This document shows, in pieces, positions 34,264 to 43,311 of a DNA stretch of 64,000 nucleotides. The position numbers were made by a program, and so were the translations under genes. The number at the start of each line of letters is the position of its first letter. Position 1 is the first letter of the stretch. The stretch comes from Rhizobium sp. NLR16a (GTDB taxonomy: Bacteria > Pseudomonadota > Alphaproteobacteria > Rhizobiales > Rhizobiaceae). The notes under the pieces are model-generated. The model was not told where the DNA came from, made no database searches, and saw only the letters and a program-made list of their open reading frames with translations. The stretch lies in contig NZ_CP072865.1 of assembly GCF_017948245.1 (NCBI RefSeq), positions 1,327,501 to 1,391,500 on the forward strand. Reading direction: 5' to 3'.

Positions 34264-34881
34264 ATGACGAACGGCACACGTGAGCACTGGGACGAAGTCT
34301 ATCGCACGAAGGGAGCCGACAGCGTCAGTTGGTATCAGCCGACGCCGGAACCTTCCCTCAAGGCGATTGATGCACTGCAGCTGCCGGCTACGGCTTCGCT
34401 GATCGATGTCGGCGGCGGCGCGTCGAGCCTCGTCGATCGTCTCATCGAACGCGGGTGGTCAGACCTTACCGTTCTCGATATCGCCGCACCGGCACTCGAC
34501 GTCGCGAAGGTGCGGCTGGGCGACGACGCCATGCGGGTCACCTGGTTGGTGGCCGATGTCACCGTATGGAGATCCGGGCGCTACTACGACGTATGGCACG
34601 ACCGCGCCGTCTTTCACTTTCTCACCGCGCCGGAGCAGCGGCTTGCCTATCGCCATGCGCTCGAAGCCGGCACGGCGCCGGGCAGCGTCGTGATCTTCGC
34701 GACTTTCGCGCCGGACGGGCCGGAACGGTGCAGCGGCTTGCCGGTCCAGCGTTACGACGCGGCCGCGCTGGAGGCGGAGTTCTCGACGGCCTTCACGCTG
34801 GAGCGCGACTGGCGCGAAGAGCACACGACCCCCGGCGGCGGCCGGCAGTCTTTCCAGTGGTGTATCTTTAGGCGGCGCTGA
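34264..34881 (+). CDS. Class I SAM-dependent methyltransferase
   Basis: A 205-residue protein with the Rossmann-like methyltransferase core: motif I LIDVGGGASSLVDRLIERG (about residues 46-64), an acidic residue at the end of strand 2 in LTVLDIAAPALDVA, and DVWHDRAVFHFL at motif IV. The opening HWDEVYRTKGADSVSWYQ is common to a group of methyltransferases that includes thiopurine/tellurite-type enzymes. The substrate is not known. Confidence 0.9.
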   Translation: MTNGTREHWDEVYRTKGADSVSWYQPTPEPSLKAIDALQLPATASLIDVGGGASSLVDRLIERGWSDLTVLDIAAPALDVAKVRLGDDAMRVTWLVADVTVWRSGRYYDVWHDRAVFHFLTAPEQRLAYRHALEAGTAPGSVVIFATFAPDGPERCSGLPVQRYDAAALEAEFSTAFTLERDWREEHTTPGGGRQSFQWCIFRRR

Positions 34882-34892
34882 ACGCTCTGCCT

Positions 34893-35969
34893 TCAGGCCG
34901 CGCGGCTGGCGCGCGCCATGCCGTGCGCCACGAGACGGTCGATGATCTCGGCATAGCTGACGCCGCTTGCCGCCATAGCCTTGGAATACATGCTGATATC
35001 GGTGAAGCCGGGAATGGTGTTGAGCTCATTGATAACGAAGCGCATGTCCGATGTCAGGAAGAAATCGACGCGCGCCATGCCGTCACAGCCGACGGCCCGG
35101 AAAGCCCTTGCGGCCGTGTCGCGCATGGCGGCCTCGATCTCCGCCGGCAGGTCGGCCGGGACTTTCAAGGCAGCGCCGTTCTCATCGATATATTTGGCGT
35201 TGTAATTGTAGAAGCCGTGGCTTTCCGCCGGCACGATCTCGCCCGGGCGGGAGACGAAGAGCTTGCCGTCGCTATCTTCCAGCACGCTGAATTCGATCTC
35301 GCGGCCGGCGACGAATTCCTCGGCAAGCAGGACGCTGTCATGACGGAAGGCCTGCTCGAGCGCTGCGGCGAATTCCTGGCTGGCATGGACCTTGGCGACG
35401 CCGACCGACGATCCCTGTCGTGCCGGTTTGATGAAGAGCGGCAGGCCGAGTTCGGCTTCGAGTGCGGAGAGTGAAGGGGCCGCACCCTCGTGGATCGTCA
35501 CGGCGCGCGCCACCGGCAGGCCCGAGGCCCGCAGCAGACGCTTGGCGATATCCTTGTCGAGGGCTGCGGCTGAACCGAGGATGCCGCAGCCGGCGAGCGG
35601 CACGCGCGCCACTTCAGCTGCGCCCTGCACCGATCCGTCCTCACCATGAGGGCCGTGCAGCACGGGAAACAGGATGTCGATCCTTGGCAATTCATGCGGC
35701 GCGCCATGGGCTGACATGGCCAGCATGCGCCCGCGACCGCCCGGCACGAGGCAGATTTCCGTGCCTGACGAGGGTGTCGCCAGCCGGCCGTCCTCGAAGC
35801 TGCTCAGCAGCCATTGTCCCTCGCGGGTGACGAAGACGGGAAGGGCATCGTATTTCTCGGATTCCAGGGCAGCCATCACGTTGGTCGCCGAGAGGATGGA
35901 AACCTCGTGCTCGGCCGAACGGCCGCCGAAGAGCACGGCGATGCGCAGCCTGTTGGGGGAAGGGGTCAT
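34893..35969 (-). CDS. ddl: D-alanine--D-alanine ligase
   Basis: A 358-residue ATP-grasp ligase that makes D-Ala-D-Ala for peptidoglycan. The N-terminal LFGGRSAEHEVSILSA, the glycine-rich loop around LPLFIKPARQGSSVGVAKV, GREIEFSVLEDSDG and the C-terminal MARVDFFLTSDMRFVINELNTIPGFT (seen in two stretches) are classic for Ddl. It follows the C39-like peptidase gene by 33 bp, in the same direction. Rhizobia usually carry another ddl near ftsQA, so this may be a second copy. Confidence 0.96.
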   Translation of the reverse strand: MTPSPNRLRIAVLFGGRSAEHEVSILSATNVMAALESEKYDALPVFVTREGQWLLSSFEDGRLATPSSGTEICLVPGGRGRMLAMSAHGAPHELPRIDILFPVLHGPHGEDGSVQGAAEVARVPLAGCGILGSAAALDKDIAKRLLRASGLPVARAVTIHEGAAPSLSALEAELGLPLFIKPARQGSSVGVAKVHASQEFAAALEQAFRHDSVLLAEEFVAGREIEFSVLEDSDGKLFVSRPGEIVPAESHGFYNYNAKYIDENGAALKVPADLPAEIEAAMRDTAARAFRAVGCDGMARVDFFLTSDMRFVINELNTIPGFTDISMYSKAMAASGVSYAEIIDRLVAHGMARASRAA

Positions 35970-36002
35970 GAAAGCCTCCGAAGCGATGGGATGTCGGAAA
36001 GA

Positions 36003-36617
36003 TCAGGCCTCGACCGATATGCCGCGATTGGCAAAGAAACGATCGAAGACGGCAAGTGGCAGCGTGACATCGGCTTGAATTGCCGCGTCATGGCCGGACG
36101 GATTGTGGAAATGGATCGTCTCCTGCGAGGCTGATGTCACCAGCACGAGATGACCGCCCTTTGCCGGCGGCTCGCGCTCCGGCCAGCGGATGGCCGAATG
36201 CACCGAGGCTATGAAGAACCGGCGTTTCGACAGAAGTTCCGGGATGGCTGAAGTTTCGACGTTGGTCATTGCCTCGGCGCTGAGACCGAAACGCTCGGCG
36301 GCGAAACGGACGAACGGGGCGTAGATCAACCCCTTGATCGAGGCATCGATCTCGTTGACGACATAACCGCCATATCTAGTGCAGGCGCGGGCAAGCTCGA
36401 GAGTAGGATGGATCTCGCCGCGCGCGGCCAGGATCATCTTCAGGCAGGCCATGCCGCAGACATTCACCGCCCAGCGCGCATATTCTTCGATGGTCGCGGC
36501 TCCCGACTGGCGCCAGAGCGGATCCCTGAGCAGCGCCTGCGAACCCTCGGCAAGCACCGGCAGCGTCATGCCGGGCGTTTCCCATTGGCTGAAATAAGGC
36601 ACGCTGCTCTGCTTCAT
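36003..36617 (-). CDS. C39-like cysteine peptidase-family protein
   Basis: A cytoplasmic-looking protein of about 204 residues with the C39/papain-like order Cys-His-Asn/Asp: VNVCGMACLKMILAARG, later PAKGGHLVLVTSA and HFHNPSGHD. It begins SSVPYFSQWETPG, as peptidase C39-like domains do. The start is set at 36617; an open frame extends to 36761 but adds unrelated residues. It precedes ddl by 33 bp, probably in one transcript, hinting at a link to D-Ala peptides or cell-wall turnover. That link is inference. Confidence 0.8.
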   Translation of the reverse strand: MKQSSVPYFSQWETPGMTLPVLAEGSQALLRDPLWRQSGAATIEEYARWAVNVCGMACLKMILAARGEIHPTLELARACTRYGGYVVNEIDASIKGLIYAPFVRFAAERFGLSAEAMTNVETSAIPELLSKRRFFIASVHSAIRWPEREPPAKGGHLVLVTSASQETIHFHNPSGHDAAIQADVTLPLAVFDRFFANRGISVEA

Positions 36618-37152
36618 CCTGTCGACATCTCCGCGGTACGTTTCGTGAGATGGCGGCCAATCTTGGCTTTTTTCGAGCCGATGCCCACTTGCGAATCCGA
36701 GGGTAGGGCTCGTTTTTCTTCGGGCCACTAAAATAAGGATGGGATGATAGCATATCCTCAATGGTGACGTGGAACAGCCGGTTCCGTCCGGCTATTGCGC
36801 GGGCACCCAAGAAAGCCTCATCCTGAGAGCCTGTGAATCTATGATTTTGCATTTTTAGCTAGTTAAATCAATGACCTAATTCTCGCAAAACGGACGAGAA
36901 TCCAAAAGATTCACAGACTCTGAGGCGCCCCGTAGGGGCCTCGAAGGACAGGGCGGGTGCTCGGCATGGCGGGAACATTGATGGAAGGAGGAGCGCTGCG
37001 GTGTGCCCTTCGAGGCTTCGGCATTCGGCCTGCGCGCCTTCAGGATGAGGGATGTTGGGGAATGCCGCGCTTAGGGATAGGGCGGGCGTTACATCATGTA
37101 TGTTTTCGATGTTGGCATTGTTTCGCTAGTTGTCGTCCCGCTCGCCACTGCC
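36618..37152. other. Intergenic region with a palindromic repeat interrupted by a MITE-like element
   Basis: No gene is seen here. Two arms, CTCATCCTGAG-GCGCC...CCTCGAAGGAC on the left (about 36818-36950) and CCTTCGAGG...TTCAGGATGAGGG on the right (about 37000-37047), form a large imperfect inverted repeat of a type also present at 50912-51057. The left arm is split by a 92-bp insertion listed separately. Confidence 0.6.
36828..36919. mobile_element. MITE-like insertion with 13-bp inverted ends and 5-bp target duplication
   Basis: AGCCTGTGAATCT (36828-36840) and AGATTCACAGACT (36907-36919) are terminal inverted repeats with one mismatch. CTGAG occurs directly on both sides (36823-36827 and 36920-36924), as a target-site duplication. 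Removing the element and one CTGAG restores a continuous CTCATCCTGAGGCGCC arm of the surrounding repeat. An internal hairpin ATTCTCG/CGAGAAT lies at 36879-36901. It is AT-rich compared with its surroundings and encodes nothing. Confidence 0.75.
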
Positions 37153-38196
37153 CTATCTGTCACCCTCCGGCCAGATCGGCTGGCTGATGCTCTGGAGCAG
37201 TTCGGGTTCGACGCCGTCGATCCGGGCGATGACGGCCTTGGCCATTTCGCGCCCGGCCTGGCGCACGTCTTCCTGGACGGTGATGATTTCGGGACGGATC
37301 CAGTTGAGGATCGGCACCGACTGCTTGGAGACCATGTCGAGATCGCGGCCGAGCGCCTTGCCGGCGGCCTCGATGCCGGCATTGACGGCGATCGCGGCGC
37401 TGCCGGCCGAGCAGACGATCCCGTCAGGCGCGTTGGCCGAGCGCATCATCACTTCGATGATGTCGCGGATATCGGCGAGCGGCGCGTCGGTATTGACGCG
37501 CAGCGGCACTTCTTCGGCGCCGTAATCGTGCAGGCCGGTCTGGAAGCCGATGCGGATATGGGTGTAATAGGTGAGCTTGCTTGGCGGCTGCAGCAGGGCG
37601 ATGCGGCGCCGACCTCGTTTGACGAGGCGTTCCACCGCCTGATGGGCGAAGGCCTCGTTGTCGAAATCGTGAAAGGGGTGGATGAGACCTGCATCGGTGC
37701 GCCCATGCGTGGCAAAGGGCATGCCGCGTTCGGACAAGAGCCGCACGCGCGGGTCGTCCGGCTCGATACGCGAGATGATGACGCCGTCGGCCGAGCCAGT
37801 CTCGAGGATATAGCGCACTGGCAGCATCGGATCCTTGCTGTGGGAATGCGGTGTCACGACGATATGATAAGGCGTGCCGGACAGCACTTCGGATATGCCG
37901 AAGACCATCTGGCTGGAGAAGCCCATGATCTCTTCATCGATGCTGAGGACGAGGGCGATAACGTTTGTCTTGCCGGTGCGCAGGCGCACACCCGCCCGGT
38001 TCGGCTGGTAGCCGAGCTGGCGGGCGACCATGCGCACCCGCTCCTTGGTTTCGGCACCGATATCCGGCGCGTCCTTCAGCGCACGCGATACCGTCGTCAC
38101 GCCGAGGCCCGTCATGAAGGCGATCGTCTTCAACGTCGGGCGCTCGCGCGTCACCGCCGTCGATGTCGCCTGTCCGAAATTTCCCTTGTTTTCCAT
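37153..38196 (-). CDS. LacI-family transcriptional regulator of the sugar locus
   Basis: A 347-residue regulator with an N-terminal LacI HTH ([20 protein letters not shown], residues 20-39; hinge to about 75) and a periplasmic-binding-protein-like effector domain. It is transcribed away from the sugar ABC operon at 38650, across a 453-bp gap holding a candidate operator, so it very likely controls that operon. The inducing sugar is unknown; the AglR branch of the family is a plausible relative. Confidence 0.92.
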   Translation of the reverse strand: MENKGNFGQATSTAVTRERPTLKTIAFMTGLGVTTVSRALKDAPDIGAETKERVRMVARQLGYQPNRAGVRLRTGKTNVIALVLSIDEEIMGFSSQMVFGISEVLSGTPYHIVVTPHSHSKDPMLPVRYILETGSADGVIISRIEPDDPRVRLLSERGMPFATHGRTDAGLIHPFHDFDNEAFAHQAVERLVKRGRRRIALLQPPSKLTYYTHIRIGFQTGLHDYGAEEVPLRVNTDAPLADIRDIIEVMMRSANAPDGIVCSAGSAAIAVNAGIEAAGKALGRDLDMVSKQSVPILNWIRPEIITVQEDVRQAGREMAKAVIARIDGVEPELLQSISQPIWPEGDR

Positions 38197-38649
38197 CCCT
38201 GTAGGCCGCCTTGCGCGAATTGGTCTCGCTTATAGAGGCTTTTTCAGGCGCCGTAAGCCCGCCGCCTGCCAAAATCGCGCCTCCCTGAAGAACTCAATCT
38301 GTAACGATACAGTAGAAATGTCGAGCAGTTTTTCTTGTGTGCGTCGCAATATCATTCGCACAGGTTGAATCGATTATTCCGACGAGATTTTTCTGCAGGT
38401 GCGAAAAAGGTAATGCGGAGTTCGAAACTGCAATTTGAAAATTATCGTTAAATTTCACCGTAATAATCTGAGGAAGCGCCTGCGGAAAACTCTGCCCGAC
38501 TGCCGATTCACCGGGTGTGGGGCGGTCTTCCGAAACAGTCAGAAGTGGTAATCCTGATCTTTAAAGAAAAATTTACGGGCGGGCAGTTGCGTGGGGAAAT
38601 CGATTGATCTAAGTTTTTCCGGCAACGTTTCAGTGAGGGAGGAGAACTC
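38197..38649. other. Divergent regulatory region between the LacI gene and the sugar ABC operon
   Basis: This 453-bp AT-rich gap carries no gene. It should contain both promoters. CTGTAACGATACAG at 38299-38312 is a dyad of the LacI-operator type with a central CG, and GGCAACGTTTCA at 38621-38632, near the start of the ABC operon, contains a second AACGTT-like core. GTGAGGGAGGAG immediately before 38650 is a strong ribosome site. Confidence 0.55.
38299..38312. promoter_or_regulatory. Candidate LacI-family operator
   Basis: CTGTAACGATACAG has perfect outer half-sites CTGTA/TACAG around ACGA, the size and central CG expected for a LacI/AglR-type operator. It lies 102 bp upstream of the regulator gene and 337 bp upstream of the ABC operon, so autoregulation is at least as likely as operon control. 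Confidence 0.45.
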
Positions 38650-39882
38650 ATGAAAATTCGTATGATGGCGGCCATGCTTGCCGCTTCCGCTGCGCTTCCG
38701 ATCAGCGCCAGCGCCACCGATCTCGAAGTCACCCATTGGTGGACGTCTGGCGGCGAGTCCGCTGCTGTCGCCGAGTTGGCAAAGGCATTCGACGCCACCG
38801 GCAACCACTGGGTCGACGGCGCTATCGCCGGTTCCGGCGGCACGGCGCGCCCGATCATGATCAGCCGCATCACCGGCGGCGACCCGATGGGCGCCACCCA
38901 GTTCAACCACGGCCGCCAGGCCGAGGAACTGGTTCAGGCTGGCCTGATGCGCGACCTGACCGATGTCGCGACCGCAGAGCACTGGAAGGATATTATTCGT
39001 CCGTCGAGCCTGCTCGATTCCTGCACGATCGACGGCAAGATCTACTGCGCTCCGGTCAACATCCACTCCTGGCAGTGGCTGTGGCTTTCGAACGCCGCAT
39101 TCAAGAAGGCCGGTGTCGAGGTTCCGAAGAACTGGGACGAATTCGTCGCTGCCGCTCCGGCTCTCGAAAAGGCCGGTATCATTCCGCTCGCTGTCGGCGG
39201 TCAGCCATGGCAGGCGACAGGCGCCTTCGACGTGCTGATGGTCGCGGTCGCCGGCAAGGACGTGTTCAACAAGGTCTTCAAGGACAAGGATGCAGAGGTC
39301 GCCGCCGGACCCGAGATCGCCAAGGTCTTCAAGGCTGCCGACGACGCCCGCCGCATGTCCAAGGGCAGTAACGTCCAGGATTGGAACCAGGCGACCAACC
39401 TCGTCATCACGGGCAAGGCCGGCGGTCAGATCATGGGTGACTGGGCGCAGGGCGAATTCGCGCTCGCCGGTCAGAAGGCCGGCACCGACTATACCTGCCT
39501 GCCGGGTCTCGGCGTCAACGAAATCATCTCGACGGGTGGTGACGCCTTCTATTTCCCGCTGTTGAAGGATGAGGAAAAGTCCAAGGCACAGGCCGTGCTC
39601 GCCAAAACCCTGCTCGACCCCAAGACCCAGGTTGCCTTCAACCTGAAGAAGGGCTCGCTGCCGGTTCGCGGCGACGTCGATCTTGCCGCCGCCAACGACT
39701 GCATGAAGAAGGGCCTCGACATCCTGGCGAAGGGTAACGTGATTCAGGGCACCGACCAGCTGCTTTCGGCCGACAGCCAGAAGCAGAAGGAAGATCTCTT
39801 CTCCGAATTCTTCGCCAACCCGTCGATGACGCCGGAAGACGCTCAGAAGCGTTTCGCCGAGATCATCGCTTCGGCTGACTGA
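38650..39882 (+). CDS. Sugar ABC transporter, periplasmic binding protein
   Basis: A 410-residue family 1 extracellular solute-binding protein. Residues 1-22 form a signal peptide (MKIRMMAAMLAASAALPISA), and the mature protein begins TDLEVTHWWTSGGES, the pattern of MalE-like binding proteins for oligosaccharides. It heads an operon with two permeases and an ATPase, followed by glycosidase genes, so the ligand is probably a plant- or polymer-derived sugar. A strong GGGAGGAG precedes the ATG. Confidence 0.94.
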   Translation: MKIRMMAAMLAASAALPISASATDLEVTHWWTSGGESAAVAELAKAFDATGNHWVDGAIAGSGGTARPIMISRITGGDPMGATQFNHGRQAEELVQAGLMRDLTDVATAEHWKDIIRPSSLLDSCTIDGKIYCAPVNIHSWQWLWLSNAAFKKAGVEVPKNWDEFVAAAPALEKAGIIPLAVGGQPWQATGAFDVLMVAVAGKDVFNKVFKDKDAEVAAGPEIAKVFKAADDARRMSKGSNVQDWNQATNLVITGKAGGQIMGDWAQGEFALAGQKAGTDYTCLPGLGVNEIISTGGDAFYFPLLKDEEKSKAQAVLAKTLLDPKTQVAFNLKKGSLPVRGDVDLAAANDCMKKGLDILAKGNVIQGTDQLLSADSQKQKEDLFSEFFANPSMTPEDAQKRFAEIIASAD

Positions 39883-40031
39883 TCGGCAGGTTCGCTGCCC
39901 GTGCGATCCGGCTCCCCGGAGCCGGATCCTCCCGCAAGTTTCGATGGTCTTGCCGGCCATTCCGGCGGATCCCGCGGGCGGGGGTGAGAGCGGCCGCTAC
40001 CGGCCGCAGCTGCGATTTGAGGAGAGGTTTC

Positions 40032-40937
40032 ATGACGGGTCAAGCGCAAGCAGGCCGGCCAAACAAGTTACTGCGCAATCTGAACGCCAAGATTGCGTCC
40101 ATTCCGATGATCCTGACAGCGCTGGTGATCTTTGTCGGCGGCACGTTCTGGACGGTCTTTTATTCCTTCACCAATTCCAAGCTCCTCCCGCGGTTGAGCT
40201 TCGTCGGCTTTGACCAGTATCACCGTCTCTGGGCGGCACCCCGCTGGGTTACTGCAATCGAAAATCTGGCGCTCTACGGCGTCCTCTCGCTGATCTTCAG
40301 CCTGGTCATCGGATTTGTGCTCGCCGCGCTCATGGATCAGAAGATCCGTTTCGAAAACACTTTTCGCACCATTTTTCTCTACCCCTTCGCGCTGTCCTTC
40401 ATCGTGACCGGTCTCGTTTGGCAGTGGGTTCTGAACCCGGACTTCGGCGTCCAGTCGGTGGTGCGATCGCTCGGCTGGACAAGCTTCACCTTCAATCCGC
40501 TCTATACGCCCGAAATCGTCATCTACGGGATTCTGATTGCGGCGCTTTGGCAGGGAACGGGCCTCGTCATGTGTCTGATGCTTGCCGGCCTGCGCGGCAT
40601 AGACGAGGATATCTGGAAAGCGGCCCGCGTCGACGGCATCCCGATGTGGAAGACCTACCTGCTCGTCGTCATTCCGATGATGCGGCCCGTATTCATCACG
40701 ACGATCGTCATCATCGCCTCCGGCATCGTCAAAGTCTACGACCTCGTGGTGGCGCAGACTTCGGGCGGTCCCGGCATCTCATCGGAAGTGCCAGCCAAAT
40801 ATGTCTACGATTACATGTTCCAGGCGCAGAATCTGGGTCAGGGCTTCGCCGCATCGACGATGATGCTGGTCACGGTCGCGATCATCATCGTTCCGTGGGC
40901 CTATCTGGAGTTCGGAGGAGGGCGCAAGCGTGGCTGA
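40032..40937 (+). CDS. Sugar ABC transporter permease (MalF type)
   Basis: A 301-residue inner-membrane protein with about six helices and the EAA loop IDEDIWKAARVDGIPMWKTYLLVVIPMM. The ATG at 40032 follows GAGGAGAGG. It lies 149 bp after the binding-protein gene and overlaps the next permease gene by 8 bp. Together they form the importer channel. Confidence 0.94.
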   Translation: MTGQAQAGRPNKLLRNLNAKIASIPMILTALVIFVGGTFWTVFYSFTNSKLLPRLSFVGFDQYHRLWAAPRWVTAIENLALYGVLSLIFSLVIGFVLAALMDQKIRFENTFRTIFLYPFALSFIVTGLVWQWVLNPDFGVQSVVRSLGWTSFTFNPLYTPEIVIYGILIAALWQGTGLVMCLMLAGLRGIDEDIWKAARVDGIPMWKTYLLVVIPMMRPVFITTIVIIASGIVKVYDLVVAQTSGGPGISSEVPAKYVYDYMFQAQNLGQGFAASTMMLVTVAIIIVPWAYLEFGGGRKRG

Positions 40938-41874
40938 TATCGAAACTCTCAACACCACGGCTGCCGGCATCGACGCCGTCTCACAGAGGCTCGGCGACGG
41001 TCCGAGCGGTCCGAAGCCGCGCCCGACGCTGTCAGCGCGCAACATCATGCTGTATGGAACGCTGACAGTTGCAGCGCTCTATTATCTGCTGCCGCTCTAT
41101 GTGATGGTCGTGACGTCACTGAAGGGTATGCCGGAAATTCGTCTCGGCAACATCTTCTCGCCGCCGATGGAGATCACCTTCGAACCCTGGGTCAAGGCCT
41201 GGGCGGAGGCCTGCACGGGCTTGAACTGCGATGGCCTGTCGCGCGGTTTCTGGAATTCGGTGCGCATCACGGTGCCGTCGGTGATCATCTCGATCGCGAT
41301 CGCCTCGGTGAACGGCTATGCGCTGGCAAACTGGCGGTTCAAGGGTTCCGAGCTATTCTTCTCGATCCTCATCATCGGGGCCTTCATTCCCTATCAGGTG
41401 ATGATCTATCCGATCGTCATCATCCTGCGTGAAATCGGCATCTACGGCACGCTGACCGGCCTCGTCATCGTGCATTCGATCTTCGGCATGCCGATCCTGA
41501 CACTGCTCTTCCGCAACTACTTCGTGTCGCTGCCGGAGGAACTGTTCAAGGCGGCGCGTGTCGACGGGGCGGGCTTCTGGCAGATCTTCCTCAAGATCAT
41601 GATGCCGATGTCGCTGCCGATCTTCGTCGTCGCCATGATCTTGCAGGTCACAGGCATCTGGAATGACTTCCTGTTCGGCGTGGTCTTCACCCGGCCGGAT
41701 ACCTATCCGATGACCGTGCAGCTCAACAACATCGTCAATTCCGTTCAGGGCGTGAAGGAATACAATGTCAACATGGCAGCGACGATCCTCACCGGCCTGG
41801 TGCCGCTGATCGTCTATTTCGTCTCCGGACGGCTTTTCGTTCGCGGCATTGCCGCAGGCGCAGTGAAGGGGTGA
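40930..41874 (+). CDS. Sugar ABC transporter permease (MalG type)
   Basis: A 314-residue inner-membrane protein with six helices and the EAA loop LPEELFKAARVDGAGFWQIFLKIMMPMSLP. The GTG start at 40930 lies within the end of the previous permease gene, with GGAGGAGG upstream. The first 40 residues are a hydrophilic, Pro-rich extension. It forms a heterodimer with the MalF-type partner. Confidence 0.94.
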   Translation: MADIETLNTTAAGIDAVSQRLGDGPSGPKPRPTLSARNIMLYGTLTVAALYYLLPLYVMVVTSLKGMPEIRLGNIFSPPMEITFEPWVKAWAEACTGLNCDGLSRGFWNSVRITVPSVIISIAIASVNGYALANWRFKGSELFFSILIIGAFIPYQVMIYPIVIILREIGIYGTLTGLVIVHSIFGMPILTLLFRNYFVSLPEELFKAARVDGAGFWQIFLKIMMPMSLPIFVVAMILQVTGIWNDFLFGVVFTRPDTYPMTVQLNNIVNSVQGVKEYNVNMAATILTGLVPLIVYFVSGRLFVRGIAAGAVKG

Positions 41875-41878
41875 TCAC

Positions 41879-42985
<1,107 letters not shown>

Positions 42986-43311
42986 GGAGATTTTCGCGGG
43001 CGGGGTCGGAGATGGTGCCGTCTGCTTTCTGTTTGGCTGCAAGGCTATTTGTATGAGTCCGACCAGTGCTCCATGCTCCCTCATTGCTGTGGCCTTCCGG
43101 CTTCGCCCAAGGGATGTCACAGGCTCTCTTTCGAGTGAAGTGTCTCCCGCGCCCAAAGACTTGGGCGCACTGGATTCCTGTGACATCCCTCGGGTCAAGC
43201 CCGAGGACAGGAATGAGGGAGGAGAGGTGAAGCGCCCCTTGCGAACGACAAGGCGGCAGGGCAGCGGCGCACGCGCCGCTTCTTCTAGAATCGTAAATCG
43301 GAAATAATATC
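42986..43311. other. Gap between the sugar ATPase and beta-mannosidase genes
   Basis: No gene is seen. Most of the gap is occupied by the palindromic family A repeat (43076-43221), which would form a long hairpin in a transcript running from the ABC genes into the glycosidase gene and could reduce downstream expression. Confidence 0.6.
43076..43221. repeat. Palindromic intergenic repeat, family A, copy 2
   Basis: CTCCCTCATTGCTGT at the left and GACAGGAATGAGGGAG at the right are imperfect inverted ends; inside, GGGATGTCACAGG pairs with CCTGTGACATCCC. CTGGATTCCTGTGACA is shared with the copies at 6259 and 49063. Confidence 0.8.
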
